A stretch of DNA of 64,000 nucleotides. Source: Oscillospiraceae bacterium. GTDB taxonomy: Bacteria; Bacillota; Clostridia; Oscillospirales; Ruminococcaceae. The translations under genes were made by a program, and so were the position numbers. The notes beneath the pieces are model-generated. The model had not been told where the DNA came from, ran no database searches, and was given only the letters and a program-made list of their open reading frames with translations. This document shows, piece by piece, positions 1 to 9,159 of this stretch (position 1 is the stretch's first letter; every line of letters starts with the position of its first letter). The stretch lies in the NCBI GenBank assembly GCA_021200775.1, contig JAJQGB010000016.1:117684-181683 (forward strand), written 5' to 3'.

Positions 1-1
1 G

Positions 2-775
2 GATTGTGACGTTTTCGAGTCGGTAGAAGGCTTCGGAGTCAAGGGAGTTATAGAGGAAGACAGCGTTTCGGTGGGAAGAGCCGACGCAATATTTGTCGGT
101 GAATATGAGGGCTACGCCGCTGTCTGCCAGCCTCTTTCAGATGAGGGCAAGACAATAGCCGCCGTCACCAAAAACGGCTCACCGATAGGAGTAATCGCCT
201 TCCAGGACAAGCTCAAACCGACCAGTAAGAACGGTGTTGAACGCCTTGTCAAGCTCGGAATCCGCACAATTATGGTTACCGGCGACAGCCAGGGCACCGG
301 CAAGTCGGTCGCCGAAGAAATCGGAGTTTATGACCACGCCGAGAACGTGACGCCGTCCCAGAAAGCCGATATGATTCGCAAGCTCCGCTATGGCGGAAGA
401 ACCGTCGCTATGGTAGGTGACAGCTCGAACGACGCTCTGGCACTTGCCGCCGCCGATGTCGCAATATCGATGAAGGACGCTTCCGACGTCGCACTCGAAG
501 CAAGCGAGATAATTCTACTTAAAAACGACTTGCGGGACGCTTCAATCGCCGTGAGAATCTCGTCCGAGACGAAAAAGACGATATCGTCGAACTTCCTATT
601 CGGAATGGTCTTTAACGCCGTGACCGTGCCGATAATGGCATTCTCACCGTTCTTCATCTCAAACCCGACAATAGACGCCTTCATCTGCCTAGCCTGCCTT
701 ATAGTCTCCACCATCGCCGTCCTCTTCAATAGCGTCAGAATCAAAAAGATGGACCTCACCGCCACGAAAGACTAA
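2..775 (+). CDS. Heavy-metal P1B-type ATPase, C-terminal part (5' truncated by window)
   Basis: The reading frame is open from base 2, so the gene begins before the window. What remains is the end of the nucleotide-binding/P domain and the last membrane helices. Visible motifs are a GFGVKG segment, MVTGDS (the usual TGD motif), and a hinge motif written GDSSNDALAL where the family normally has GDGxNDxxAL. After the hinge come two hydrophobic stretches (TM7/TM8 of a P1B pump). The TM7 YN and TM8 MxxSS signatures of Cu(I) pumps are not intact: FN is seen in TM7 and no MxxSS in TM8. The protein should use ATP to move a metal ion out across the cell membrane. Which metal cannot be told from this part. 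A terminator follows immediately. Confidence 0.85.
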   Translation, partial: DCDVFESVEGFGVKGVIEEDSVSVGRADAIFVGEYEGYAAVCQPLSDEGKTIAAVTKNGSPIGVIAFQDKLKPTSKNGVERLVKLGIRTIMVTGDSQGTGKSVAEEIGVYDHAENVTPSQKADMIRKLRYGGRTVAMVGDSSNDALALAAADVAISMKDASDVALEASEIILLKNDLRDASIAVRISSETKKTISSNFLFGMVFNAVTVPIMAFSPFFISNPTIDAFICLACLIVSTIAVLFNSVRIKKMDLTATKD

Positions 776-787
776 CTTATAAAAATT

Positions 788-806
788 CCCTCCCAGCTCG
801 GGAGGG
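788..806. terminator. Bidirectional terminator between the P-type ATPase and folA
   Basis: CCCTCCC (788-794) pairs perfectly with GGGAGGG (800-806) around a 5-base loop. A-rich sequence lies to the left and TTA/TTT-rich sequence to the right, so it can serve both converging genes. Confidence 0.8.
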
Positions 807-814
807 ATTATTTA

Positions 815-1285
815 CTATATCCGTTTATACCTAACCTGCCTGAACCCAATTCCATCATCCTCGCCTTCAGCCGAAATCTCAGTCTGATACTTCGCCTTAT
901 CGAATTCCGGGAAGAAGGCATCTGCTTCGGGACACTCATCATCTATTTCGGTGAGCACTAGCTCGTCAGCAAGCTCTATTGCCTGCGAGTAGACCTGCGC
1001 TCCACCGATGATACAGCAGTTATTGTCGCACAACTCAAGCGCTTCTTCGAGTGAATTTGCTATCTCAGCGCCATCAATGCTGAGCGATTTATCCCTTGAA
1101 ATCACGATATTTCTTCTCTTCGGAAGCGGTCTGCCAATCGAAAGGTATGTCAGCCTGCCCATGATGACCGTCTGCCCCATTGTTTCTGCCCTAAAGAGCT
1201 TCATGTCGGTGGGAAGGTGCCATATAAGCTGATTTCCTCGCCCAAGCTCCCGGTTCTTTCCGTCAGCCGCAACAATCTTAATCAT
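815..1285 (-). CDS. folA: Dihydrofolate reductase
   Basis: A 156-residue DHFR reducing dihydrofolate to tetrahydrofolate with NADPH. The N-terminus MIKIVAADGKN, the WHLPTDMKLFR segment (the acidic residue is the folate-binding Asp), VIMGRLTY and the late IIGGAQVYSQAI segment (glycine pair at the cofactor site) are all typical. The start is ATG at 1285 with GAGGAG a few bases upstream. The open frame runs much further upstream, but that part lies inside thyA and is not coding. thyA lies 11 bp upstream on the same strand, giving a thyA-folA operon in which DHFR regenerates the folate oxidised by thymidylate synthase. Confidence 0.95.
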   Translation of the reverse strand: MIKIVAADGKNRELGRGNQLIWHLPTDMKLFRAETMGQTVIMGRLTYLSIGRPLPKRRNIVISRDKSLSIDGAEIANSLEEALELCDNNCCIIGGAQVYSQAIELADELVLTEIDDECPEADAFFPEFDKAKYQTEISAEGEDDGIGFRQVRYKRI

Positions 1286-1296
1286 ATTTTTTCTCC

Positions 1297-2202
1297 TCAC
1301 TGTGCAATCGGAAACGCAATCTTTCCCATGTGACGGTAATCCACGAGCTTGACGTCGAGGCAATCCGCCGAGTTGTCGAACTTGTAGAAATCGTCGACCT
1401 CCGGGTTCAGCCAGAGCTTCGGGGAAGGATACCCTCCGCCGTTCTCGTCGTATCGCCTTATCTGCTCGTCTACGCCGGAAATCTGGTTGACATAGATGTG
1501 CGCATCTTTTATGGACCAGTCGACCGTTCCCGGCTTCAAGCCGGTTACCTGTGCAAGCATACAAAGAAGAACCGAGTACTGAGTTACGTTGAAGGGAAGT
1601 CCTAGTGGCACGTCACAGCTTCTCTGATGAACCCAGGCATTTAGCCTGCCGTCGGTCACGTCCCATTCACTGCTCCATACGCAGGAGGGCAGGACCGCCG
1701 TTTCAAGGTAATCGTTCTGCCAGAGCGACATCACCATCCGCCGGTCGGTCTGATTAGTTTTGAGTTTACCTATAAGCTCGTCAATGAGCCCGAATTTATG
1801 GACAATCCATCCATAGGCTGTTCCAATCGTGTGCGCCCATTCTTTGCCGAATTTTTTTCTGATTTCTTTTTTTATAAGCCCGCCGTTTCCGTCAGGAACC
1901 ATCTGTGTTGCTGTCCAGAAGCCGTCGTCGTCAATCTCCCATTCGTTCCAGATGTTGACGTTTCTCTCTTGAAGCCATCTCACGTCGTTCGACTGTGCCT
2001 GATAAATCCAGAGCATTTCGAGCACTGCCTGCCGGATAAAAAGCTGTTTCGTAGTAAGAATAGGGAACTCCTCGCCGATATCGAGCGAAAAGTGCCAGGA
2101 AGGAATCTTGACGGAATTTACACCTGTGCGGTTCTCGACCTCGACACCATCAGTTCTTATTTTCTTCAGAAGCCGGACATATTCATCGTCCCACATTGAC
2201 AT
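1297..2202 (-). CDS. thyA: Thymidylate synthase (ThyA type)
   Basis: A 301-residue protein methylating dUMP to dTMP with methylene-tetrahydrofolate. Seen in order: RTGV near the N-terminus (phosphate-binding Arg), FPILTTKQ, the catalytic LPSCVWSSEW segment, the QRSCDVPLGLPFN dUMP-binding motif, and DAHIY near the end. The usual PCH around the catalytic Cys reads SCV here, a variant of the motif, not a loss of the Cys. The start at 2202 is chosen because GAGGTG sits 7 bases upstream; an internal ATG two codons later is the alternative. It is co-transcribed with folA. Confidence 0.93.
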   Translation of the reverse strand: MSMWDDEYVRLLKKIRTDGVEVENRTGVNSVKIPSWHFSLDIGEEFPILTTKQLFIRQAVLEMLWIYQAQSNDVRWLQERNVNIWNEWEIDDDGFWTATQMVPDGNGGLIKKEIRKKFGKEWAHTIGTAYGWIVHKFGLIDELIGKLKTNQTDRRMVMSLWQNDYLETAVLPSCVWSSEWDVTDGRLNAWVHQRSCDVPLGLPFNVTQYSVLLCMLAQVTGLKPGTVDWSIKDAHIYVNQISGVDEQIRRYDENGGGYPSPKLWLNPEVDDFYKFDNSADCLDVKLVDYRHMGKIAFPIAQ

Positions 2203-2358
2203 AGCGCACACCTCGCATTCTGTAAGTATTATATCATGACTGGGATTTAAAAGCAATAGTTTTGCCGAAAACGCTGTCAAACGGCGTAGAAACGTGGTCT
2301 AATAGCAATAATTTTTTTAGATTTGTGCAAATTGCCTCTGGAATTTTAGTCGGAAATG

Positions 2359-2367
2359 TGTTATAAT
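2359..2367 (+). promoter_or_regulatory. Extended -10 promoter of the carD-like gene
   Basis: TG-T-TATAAT (TG at 2359-2360, TATAAT at 2362-2367) lies 41 bp before the start codon. No good -35 is seen at 17 bp, which fits an extended -10 promoter. Confidence 0.55.
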
Positions 2368-2408
2368 TAACTCATAGTAATTGAAATACAGACAGTAAAG
2401 AGGTAATA

Positions 2409-2918
2409 ATGATGTTTTGCGTGAATGATTACGTTGTCTATGGCAACGAAGGCGTTTGCATGGTTGAAGACATCGGCAAGCCCTCGATATCAGGGCTGGA
2501 CAAGCAGAAGGAGTATTACACTCTTGTGCCATTTTACAGAAAGGGCAAAATCTACACTCCCACCGATTCAACCATTCTTATGAGGAAGGTTATAACCAAA
2601 GAGAGAGCAGAGGAGCTTATCGGAAGGATAACCGAGATAAGCCCGGAGCTTGACGTCCCCAGAGACTCGAAGCTTGCGATGGAGTTCTACAAAGGTCTTG
2701 TCAAGACCCATGAATGTGAGAACCTCATCAGCATCATCAAGCACGTATTCGAGAAACAGCGTGTCCTTGTCGCCGAGAAGAAGAACGTCCCGGCAGTGGA
2801 CCTTCGGTACATGAAGATAGCCGAAGACATGCTTTATGGCGAACTGGGCTTCGCCCTGAACATCAAACCCTCTGATGTCAGAGGATATATAATCCGCAGC
2901 TGCGAGATGGAAAGCTAA
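2409..2918 (+). CDS. CarD family transcriptional regulator
   Basis: A 169-residue protein of the CarD/CdnL family, which binds the RNA polymerase beta subunit and stabilises open complexes. The N-terminal 60 or so residues match the Tudor-like RNAP-interaction domain: FCVNDYVVYGNEGVC, then the YYTLVPFYRKGKIYTP strand pattern. The rest is a helical DNA-binding region. The first of two adjacent ATG codons is 5 bases behind AGAGG. The gene stands alone between its own promoter and a strong terminator. Family membership is clear; target promoters are unknown. Confidence 0.88.
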   Translation: MMFCVNDYVVYGNEGVCMVEDIGKPSISGLDKQKEYYTLVPFYRKGKIYTPTDSTILMRKVITKERAEELIGRITEISPELDVPRDSKLAMEFYKGLVKTHECENLISIIKHVFEKQRVLVAEKKNVPAVDLRYMKIAEDMLYGELGFALNIKPSDVRGYIIRSCEMES

Positions 2919-2933
2919 GCTGATTTGTAATGC

Positions 2934-2961
2934 AAAAGCCTCCTTAACAGGGAGGCTTTTT
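2934..2961. terminator. Terminator shared by carD-like gene and rlmH
   Basis: AAAAGCCTCC (2934-2943) pairs with GGAGGCTTTT (2951-2960), with A-run on the left and T-run on the right, so it works in both directions. It overlaps the rlmH stop codon. Confidence 0.85.
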
Positions 2962-3442
2962 ATTTATGATACTTAATCCCTGCATTAATCGCCATCGCCC
3001 TATAAACCTGTTCCGTGAGAACCACCCTCGCCAGCTGGTGCGGCAAGGTCATGCGGGACATCGAAATTCTCAATTTGCAGGATTTTTTGACACTGTCCGA
3101 AAGACCATAGGAGCTTCCGATGAAGAAATTGACAGACGAATAGCCGTTCACGCCGGCGGAGTCAATCTCCCTTGCAAGCTCTTCGCTCGAAATCAGCTTC
3201 CCTTCGACGCACATGGCGATGTTATAGGAACCTTTCCTGTCAAGATACGGTTGCATGAGTTTTGCCTCATTCTCAATTCCCGAGAAAATCTCGGCGTCTG
3301 ACGGATTGTCAGAAAGTCTCGACTCGGGAAGTTCAATTATCTCAAAATGCGAGAATCGGGAAATTCTCTTTGAGTATTCGGCGATAGCTTCCCGCCAGAA
3401 GCTTTCCTTCAGCTTCCCGACGGCAACTATTGAGATATTCAT
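2960..3442 (-). CDS. rlmH: 23S rRNA (pseudouridine-1915 N3)-methyltransferase
   Basis: A 160-residue SPOUT methyltransferase modifying helix 69 of 23S rRNA. It has the family N-terminus MNISIVAVGKLKE, the SAM-knot glycine motif FFIGSSYGLS, and the C-terminal RMTLPHQLARVVLTEQVYRA and YHK end seen in RlmH. Length is normal for the family. Its start codon shares one base with the stop of the upstream WalJ-like gene, so the two are translationally coupled. The yycJ/walJ-rlmH neighbourhood is conserved in Firmicutes. Confidence 0.95.
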   Translation of the reverse strand: MNISIVAVGKLKESFWREAIAEYSKRISRFSHFEIIELPESRLSDNPSDAEIFSGIENEAKLMQPYLDRKGSYNIAMCVEGKLISSEELAREIDSAGVNGYSSVNFFIGSSYGLSDSVKKSCKLRISMSRMTLPHQLARVVLTEQVYRAMAINAGIKYHK

Positions 3443-4227
3443 CAGAATGTCACCGCCATTCCGGTGGTTTCGATGGGTGCTATGTAGAGAAGGTAGTCCC
3501 GGTTTCTCCTGAATTCGTCGCCGAGCTCATGTGTCAAAGCATTTTCTGCGATGTGCGGGGTGTTGTTCTCACGACTGAGGTGCCCGAGAATAACCTTTGT
3601 AAGCCCATTTTCAATAAGCCCGTGAAGCTCTTTCGCACTCGCACTGTTTGAAAGATGCCCGTCAGGTGCGGCAATTCTCTGTTTCAGATGATATGGATAA
3701 GGACCGTTTCTCAGCATATTCTCGTCGTAGTTCGACTCCAAGAAGACCAAATCCGCCATCCTCAGATTCTCGTCAACCTCTTTCGTGACGTGCCCCAAGT
3801 CCGTGCAATAGACGCAGGTTTTCCCGTCCGGCATTTCAATCTTGTATCCGACACTTTCGATTGCGTCGTGCGGAGTTTTGAAGGAGGTTATCGCAAAATC
3901 CCCGATGACAACCTCCTCGCCGACCTCCTGCTGACAGCAGTTTCTCGAGAGATATCCGCCGTCGATGAGCCACCTCATCGTCTTCGCCGAAGCATAGACG
4001 GGAACGTCATAGTGCTTGTTAAAGACCTTCAGAGCGGCGATGTGGTCGGTGTGGTCGTGAGTTATGAAAACAGCCTTAATCGCCTCAATTGGGATGTCGT
4101 TCTGAAGTAGTGCCTGATTAAGCCTCCGGCAGTTCAAGCCTGCATCTATGAGAATTCCCTCGCTGGGATTTCCTAAGAAGCAGGAATTTCCCGAGCTCGA
4201 CGAAAAAAGCGGATATATTCTTGACAA
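3442..4227 (-). CDS. walJ: MBL-fold hydrolase, WalJ/YycJ-like
   Basis: A 261-residue metallo-beta-lactamase-fold protein. The metal ligands THDHTDH (HxHxDH) and later TDLGHVT and GHLSREN are present. The start is the TTG at 4227, 9 bases behind AAAGGA; no ATG fits the conserved N-terminus RIYPLFSSSSGNS. WalJ homologues are 5'-3' nuclease-like proteins tied to cell-wall and division control in Bacillus and Streptococcus; here only the family and the coupling to rlmH are seen. The specific function is inferred from homology. Confidence 0.85.
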   Translation of the reverse strand: MSRIYPLFSSSSGNSCFLGNPSEGILIDAGLNCRRLNQALLQNDIPIEAIKAVFITHDHTDHIAALKVFNKHYDVPVYASAKTMRWLIDGGYLSRNCCQQEVGEEVVIGDFAITSFKTPHDAIESVGYKIEMPDGKTCVYCTDLGHVTKEVDENLRMADLVFLESNYDENMLRNGPYPYHLKQRIAAPDGHLSNSASAKELHGLIENGLTKVILGHLSRENNTPHIAENALTHELGDEFRRNRDYLLYIAPIETTGMAVTF

Positions 4228-4265
4228 ATTGACACGTCCTTTACATGCTTTCTGACAAAGAAAAC

Positions 4266-4298
4266 CCTGCGTACATCCCGCAAAAGGAGATACGCAGG
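4266..4298 (-). terminator. Terminator after murA
   Basis: CCTGCGTA (4266-4273) and TACGCAGG (4291-4298) form a perfect 8-bp stem with a 17-base loop. Reading leftwards on the minus strand it is followed by a broken T run, so it ends murA before the WalJ-like gene. Confidence 0.65.
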
Positions 4299-4321
4299 AA
4301 ATTTTTATCGATTTTTAAGAA

Positions 4322-5608
4322 TCAGCCGGTTCTCTTGACGGCTTCGTACTCCCTGACTCTTACTATGTCGGCACCCAAGCCCATAAGCTTGTCCTCGATG
4401 TTTTCGTAACCACGCTCAATGTGGTAGATATTCTCGACGACAGTCGTTCCGCTAGCCATGAGCCCTGCGATAACAAGTGCGATTCCGGCTCTGAGGTCGG
4501 TAGCTCTTACTGCGGCGCCGGTGAGCTCCGGAACGCCCTGAATGACGGCAGTTGTGCCCTCTACGGTGATGTCAGCGCCCATTCGCCTTAACTCGTTTGC
4601 ATATCTGAAACGGTTGTCGAAGATGTCGTCTGTTACAACGCTTGTCCCTTCGGCGATGGTGAGTAAAGTAGAGAACTGCGGTTGCATATCTGTCGGGAAG
4701 CCGGGGTGGGGAAGGGTTTTAAGGGTGGTTTTGAGAAGCGGACCGTCGACATAGACGTGCACGCACTCGTCGTACTCCTCAACCGTCGCACCGACTTTTC
4801 TTAATTTCGCCGTAATCGATTCAAGGTGCTTCGGGATTACGTTTTTAATCCAGACGTCGCCCTTTGTAGCGGCGGCGGCAACCATGTATGTGCCAGCCTC
4901 AATTTGGTCGGGGATAACGGAATAGGTTATTCCCTTCAGATAGTCGACTCCACGAATCTTTATAACGTCGGTGCCGGCACCCATGATGTCAGCTCCCATC
5001 GAGTTAAGGAAGTTGGCAAGGTCGACTATGTGCGGCTCTTTATTTGCGTTCTCAATGATAGTCAAGCCTTTCGCCTTGACAGCGGCACAGATGGCGTTGA
5101 TAGTACCGCCGACGGTGTGCTTGTCAAAGAAAATCTGGCTTCCGATAAGCTCTTTGGCTCTGAGATGGACGATTCCGCCTTCGAGTGAGTACTCAGCTCC
5201 GAGAGCGTTGAACGCCTTGATGTGCTGATCGATAGGTCTGTCGCCCAAATCGCATCCGCCGGGAAGCGGAACGTCGGCTTTCTTGAATCTTCCCAAAAGC
5301 GTGCCCATAAAGTAGCTGGAAGCTCTTATCGAACGGGCAAGTTCATACGGGACAACCGGGTCGGAGATTCCTCTTGTATCTATTCTTATGGTATTTTTGT
5401 CTATTATTTTGATACTTGCGCCCATCTCATAGAGAATTTTGACGCAGATACCAATGTCTCCGATTTCGGGGACATTTTCGAGAGTTACAGGCTCGTCACA
5501 CAGAATTGTGGCGGCAACAATGGCTACGGCTGCATTTTTAGCGCCGCTGATATAGACGTCGCCCTTCAGGGGCTTTCCGCCGTTGATAACTAATTTTTCC
5601 TGATCCAT
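4322..5608 (-). CDS. murA: UDP-N-acetylglucosamine 1-carboxyvinyltransferase
   Basis: A 428-residue enolpyruvyl transferase making the first committed step of peptidoglycan synthesis from UDP-GlcNAc and PEP. The N-terminal GGKPLKGDVYISGAKNAAV segment carries the conserved Lys-Asn pair. The PLPGGCDLGDRPID loop carries the catalytic Cys that fosfomycin alkylates, so the enzyme should be of the fosfomycin-sensitive type. Conserved ITVEGTTAVI and LRAGIALVIAGL segments follow. It has its own promoter and terminator. Firmicutes often have two copies; whether this is MurA1 or MurA2 cannot be told here. Confidence 0.95.
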   Translation of the reverse strand: MDQEKLVINGGKPLKGDVYISGAKNAAVAIVAATILCDEPVTLENVPEIGDIGICVKILYEMGASIKIIDKNTIRIDTRGISDPVVPYELARSIRASSYFMGTLLGRFKKADVPLPGGCDLGDRPIDQHIKAFNALGAEYSLEGGIVHLRAKELIGSQIFFDKHTVGGTINAICAAVKAKGLTIIENANKEPHIVDLANFLNSMGADIMGAGTDVIKIRGVDYLKGITYSVIPDQIEAGTYMVAAAATKGDVWIKNVIPKHLESITAKLRKVGATVEEYDECVHVYVDGPLLKTTLKTLPHPGFPTDMQPQFSTLLTIAEGTSVVTDDIFDNRFRYANELRRMGADITVEGTTAVIQGVPELTGAAVRATDLRAGIALVIAGLMASGTTVVENIYHIERGYENIEDKLMGLGADIVRVREYEAVKRTG

Positions 5609-5700
5609 ATATGTTTATCTCCTAAGAGTAAATAGCAATTTTTAAGTCTTGAAGCGGACTTCCGACACGCAGAAAACACTCCGCCTCATCAATCCATATT

Positions 5701-5729
5701 ATTGTATCACACTTGCAAAGAAATTACAA
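5701..5729 (-). promoter_or_regulatory. Sigma-A type promoter of murA
   Basis: On the minus strand TTGTAA (5729-5724), a 17-base spacer and TACAAT (5706-5701) lie about 95 bp before the murA start. The 5609-5886 gap is a divergent promoter region and holds nothing else recognisable. Confidence 0.6.
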
Positions 5730-5821
5730 TTACAATTTTGTTACAATTTCGTTCCTGATTTGTGCATGTTGCACAAAGTCAATGCATAAAAACAAATCCA
5801 CGAAAGATTTTCTCTTCATGA

Positions 5822-5850
5822 TTGACAAGAAGCACTTTTACGGGTATAAT
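5822..5850 (+). promoter_or_regulatory. Sigma-A promoter of the FGGY kinase
   Basis: Consensus TTGACA (5822-5827), a 17-base spacer and TATAAT (5845-5850), 37 bp before the start codon. Confidence 0.85.
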
Positions 5851-5886
5851 TAAAGGTAACATTTTACTTTGGAGGACTATAGAATC

Positions 5887-7476
5887 ATGACAACTGCAAT
5901 AAATCAGTCTAAAACATTTTTAGGAATAGAATTCGGCTCAACAAGAATCAAGGCAATACTGACCGGCACCAAAGGCGAAGTTCTGGCTTCGGGAGCACAC
6001 GACTGGGAAAACCGCCTTGAAAACGGCATTTGGACATACTCACTTGACGATATCCACACAGGTCTTCAGGACTGCTACGCATCTTTGGCAAGCGATTTTG
6101 AATCGAAGTACGGCGAACCCATCACCACGTTCGGCGCAATGGGCTTCAGCGCAATGATGCACGGCTATATGGCTTTCGACAAGGAAGGAAACCTTCTTGT
6201 CCCGTTCAGAACCTGGCGAAACACCATCACAGCTCAGGCGGCAGGGGAGCTTTCCGAGCTCTTCCATTTCAACATCCCCGAGCGCTGGTCGATAGCGCAC
6301 CTCTATCAGGCAATCTTAAACGGCGAGGAGCATGTTAAGGACATTTCCTATGTCCTCACTCTCGCCGGATATATCCACTATATGCTGACGGGGAACAGAG
6401 TTCTTGGCGTCGGCGAAGCTTCGGGAATGTTCCCGATTGATTCGGAAACCGGCAAGTTCGATTCCGGAATGGTCGCAAAGTTTGACAATCTCGTCAAGCC
6501 ATACGGCTTCACATGGACACTTTCCGAGATTTTCCCCGATATCTTACCGGCAGGTGAAAATGCAGGTTATCTTACCGAAGAGGGTGCTAAGTTCTTAGAC
6601 CCGACCGGCAAGCTTCAGCCCGGAATTCCTCTTTGTCCTCCCGAGGGCGACGCAGGCACCGGAATGGCGGCTACAAACAGCGTCAGAGTGAAGACCGGAA
6701 ACGTCTCGGCGGGAACCTCAGTATTCGCAATGGTTGTCTTGGGCAAGCCGCTTTCAAAGTACTATCCCGAAATCGACATGGTAACCACTCCAGACGGCAA
6801 GCCGGTCGCTATGGTTCACTGCAACAACTGCTCGTCCGACCTCGACGCATGGATGAAGATATTTATGGAGTTTTCGGAGCTTTCCGGGCACCCGATGAGA
6901 AAGCCCGACCTCTACGACCTTCTCCTCACTCATGCAATGACCGGCGATCCTGATTGCGGCGGAGTGTGCTCCTGCAATTATTTCTCGGGAGAGAGTATCA
7001 CAAAGCTCGACGAAGGCAGACCGCTTCTCCTAAGAGTTCCTGACGGCAATTTCACCCTTGCAAATCTCATAAGAAACAATCTCTTCTCGGCGCTTGCAAC
7101 CCTTAAAATGGGTCTCGATATCCTGGCTTCCGAGAAGGTCGAAATCGACCGGATTACCGGGCACGGCGGCTACTTCAAGACAAAAGGCGTCGGACAGAAG
7201 CTCCTTGCTGCGGCGATGAACACCCCCGTTTCTGTTATGGAAACAGCCGGTGAGGGCGGCGCATGGGGAATGGCGCTCTTAGCTCAGTACATGGCTCTTA
7301 AATCCGACGGCGAAACCCTTGCCGATTATCTCGAATCAGATATCTTCTGCGGCGACAACATGAAGTCCACGACCGAAGCTCCGGCTGAAAGTGATATAAA
7401 CGGCTTCAACAGCTACATGAAGAGATATCAGAATATGCTTCCCGCCGAAAGAGCGGCAGTAGAAAACTATAGGTAA
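5887..7476 (+). CDS. FGGY-family carbohydrate kinase
   Basis: A 529-residue actin-fold sugar kinase that phosphorylates a pentulose or related sugar with ATP. The N-terminal phosphate-1 motif reads [13 protein letters not shown], the middle glycine-rich stretch reads [14 protein letters not shown], and the C-terminal half has [12 protein letters not shown] plus a GEGGAWGMA adenosine-type motif. The start is ATG 5887 behind GGAGG; an in-frame TTG six codons earlier overlaps that site and is rejected. The substrate is not decidable from sequence: xylulose is the common annotation for this clade, and the alpha-xylosidase further down would fit it, but that link is inference. It may be read through into the next gene 35 bp downstream. 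Confidence 0.85.
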   Translation: MTTAINQSKTFLGIEFGSTRIKAILTGTKGEVLASGAHDWENRLENGIWTYSLDDIHTGLQDCYASLASDFESKYGEPITTFGAMGFSAMMHGYMAFDKEGNLLVPFRTWRNTITAQAAGELSELFHFNIPERWSIAHLYQAILNGEEHVKDISYVLTLAGYIHYMLTGNRVLGVGEASGMFPIDSETGKFDSGMVAKFDNLVKPYGFTWTLSEIFPDILPAGENAGYLTEEGAKFLDPTGKLQPGIPLCPPEGDAGTGMAATNSVRVKTGNVSAGTSVFAMVVLGKPLSKYYPEIDMVTTPDGKPVAMVHCNNCSSDLDAWMKIFMEFSELSGHPMRKPDLYDLLLTHAMTGDPDCGGVCSCNYFSGESITKLDEGRPLLLRVPDGNFTLANLIRNNLFSALATLKMGLDILASEKVEIDRITGHGGYFKTKGVGQKLLAAAMNTPVSVMETAGEGGAWGMALLAQYMALKSDGETLADYLESDIFCGDNMKSTTEAPAESDINGFNSYMKRYQNMLPAERAAVENYR

Positions 7477-7511
7477 ACTCACTCAAATTGTGAAAGGAGT
7501 AACACTGACTG

Positions 7512-9098
7512 ATGAAAAACAAATGGCTGTTCTACGCCACGGCGTTCTTCTCGGGACTGTCGGTAATGGCGATAGAGCTCGGTGCACAAAGGCTTCTGGC
7601 GCCCTATTTCTCATCATCGCAAATAGTCTGGACGATAGTTATCGGAACAATCATGATTGCGATGGCAATAGGAAACGTCCTGGGCGGCAAAATCGCCGAC
7701 AAGTACAATAACCCCGACCGCCTGTTCGGCTGGCTTTTCGGAGCCGCAACCTGGACGATGCTTATTCCGCTTGTCGGAAAGTTCATCATCGCCGGAGTCG
7801 CACTTGTCCTTGCGATGTTCGTGACGACCAACTATCTTATAGTTGCGGCGTTTGTCTCTTGCATACTGGTCTTCGTTTTCCCATTGCTGGTTCTGGGAAT
7901 GGTAACCCCGAATCTAGTAAAGTATGCGACATCCAGCCTTGAAGAAAGCGGTCGTACAGCCGGAAGAATTGAAGCCTGCGGAACAATCGGCTCCATCATC
8001 GGCACGTTCCTGCCGACATTCGTCACCATCCCGAACATCGGAACAGCGCTGACATTCGTCCTTTTCGCAAGCATACTCTACATCGTTTGCATAGTCTACT
8101 GGATTATGAAGAAAAAGCGCTTCGTCGGCAAAGGCATCGCAATGGTAGTGGTTTTCGCCTTGGGGATTCTCTCAAACAACATCGGCGTCGCTTTCTGGGA
8201 GACGGACATCCTCTATGAGGGCGAATCAATCTATAACTATTTAAGAGTTGAGGAGGACAGCAGTTCGATATATTTGTCGACGAACGTCCTCTTCGGCGTT
8301 CAGTCGGTAAAGATGAAGACGACCGGCTTAACGGGAATGTACTATGACTACGCACTCGCCGCACCTGTAATGGCTGGAGCCGCAGATGATGAGAGTACTT
8401 CCGTCCTGATTCTCGGGCTCGGCACCGGCACATTCGCCACCCAGTGCGAGTACTATTTCGGAATCACCGACATCGACGGCGTCGAAATCGACCAGAAGAT
8501 TATAGACCTTGCCTATGAATACTTCGACCTGTCCGACTGCGTCACCACCTACACTCAGGACGGCAGAGCCTATATCAACCTCACCGACAAGACCTATGAT
8601 GTAATCATGGTCGACGCATATCAGGACATCACAATTCCGTTCCAGATGTCGAGCGTCGAATTCTTCACGGAAGTTTCTGAGCACCTTAACGACGGCGGCG
8701 TGATGGTCGTCAACATGAATATGTATTCAACGGGTGAAGAGGACAGCATCAACGACTACCTCTGCGGGACGATAAAATCCGTCTTCGACAGCGTCTATAC
8801 GGTGGAGACAAATGCGTCGAATATGGTTCTCTTCGCCTCGAACAGCTATGACTGTTACGACCAGCTCGGCGAAAATTTAGACTCCCTTGACGGAACCGTA
8901 AATACCTTCATGACAAGAGTTTATAACCGCATGACCGAAGTCGAGCCGAGCGACTTAATCCTCACCGATGACAAAGCTCCGGTAGAACTCCTCGGAATGA
9001 GAGTCCTCGACGAAATGATATCCTCAGAACTCGAGTACCTCAAAAATATGATGCAAGATATGAGCATCTCTGAGCTGTATCAGTATCTGGTAGCTTAA
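7512..9098 (+). CDS. Membrane protein fused to spermidine-synthase-like domain
   Basis: A 528-residue two-part protein. The first roughly 220 residues are hydrophobic with about seven or eight membrane helices, beginning WLFYATAFFSGLSVMAIELGAQRLLAP, a pattern typical of the SpeE-linked membrane family. The second half is a Rossmann methyltransferase-like spermidine-synthase domain: ILGLGTGTFATQ (SAM-site glycine motif), DGVEIDQKII, then IMVDAYQD. Such fused proteins are common, but aminopropyltransferase activity is rarely shown and the polyamine role is unproven. AAAGGAG stands 12 bases before the ATG. No other polyamine gene lies nearby. A terminator follows. Confidence 0.8.
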   Translation: MKNKWLFYATAFFSGLSVMAIELGAQRLLAPYFSSSQIVWTIVIGTIMIAMAIGNVLGGKIADKYNNPDRLFGWLFGAATWTMLIPLVGKFIIAGVALVLAMFVTTNYLIVAAFVSCILVFVFPLLVLGMVTPNLVKYATSSLEESGRTAGRIEACGTIGSIIGTFLPTFVTIPNIGTALTFVLFASILYIVCIVYWIMKKKRFVGKGIAMVVVFALGILSNNIGVAFWETDILYEGESIYNYLRVEEDSSSIYLSTNVLFGVQSVKMKTTGLTGMYYDYALAAPVMAGAADDESTSVLILGLGTGTFATQCEYYFGITDIDGVEIDQKIIDLAYEYFDLSDCVTTYTQDGRAYINLTDKTYDVIMVDAYQDITIPFQMSSVEFFTEVSEHLNDGGVMVVNMNMYSTGEEDSINDYLCGTIKSVFDSVYTVETNASNMVLFASNSYDCYDQLGENLDSLDGTVNTFMTRVYNRMTEVEPSDLILTDDKAPVELLGMRVLDEMISSELEYLKNMMQDMSISELYQYLVA

Positions 9099-9119
9099 TG
9101 AGAACCGAACATAAAAACA

Positions 9120-9147
9120 GCCGCCCCGAACCTCCGAGGCGGTTTTT
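9120..9147 (+). terminator. Terminator, left copy of a 23-bp direct repeat
   Basis: CCGCC and GGCGG form the stem, followed by TTTTT. Bases 9120-9142 are identical to 10581-10603, so this hairpin is present on both sides of the toxin-antitoxin pair. Confidence 0.85.
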
Positions 9148-9159
9148 GTAAAGTAATTC

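Noticed and set aside
388-765. 125-residue open frame antisense to the P-type ATPase
   Set aside because: It is the mirror of a conserved coding frame, with no ribosome site. The same holds for long antisense frames over thyA, rnj and manC-like genes.
1286-1564. N-terminal extension of the folA frame by about 93 residues
   Set aside because: It lies inside thyA on the same strand in another frame, is Arg-rich, and the GAGGAG site fits only ATG 1285.
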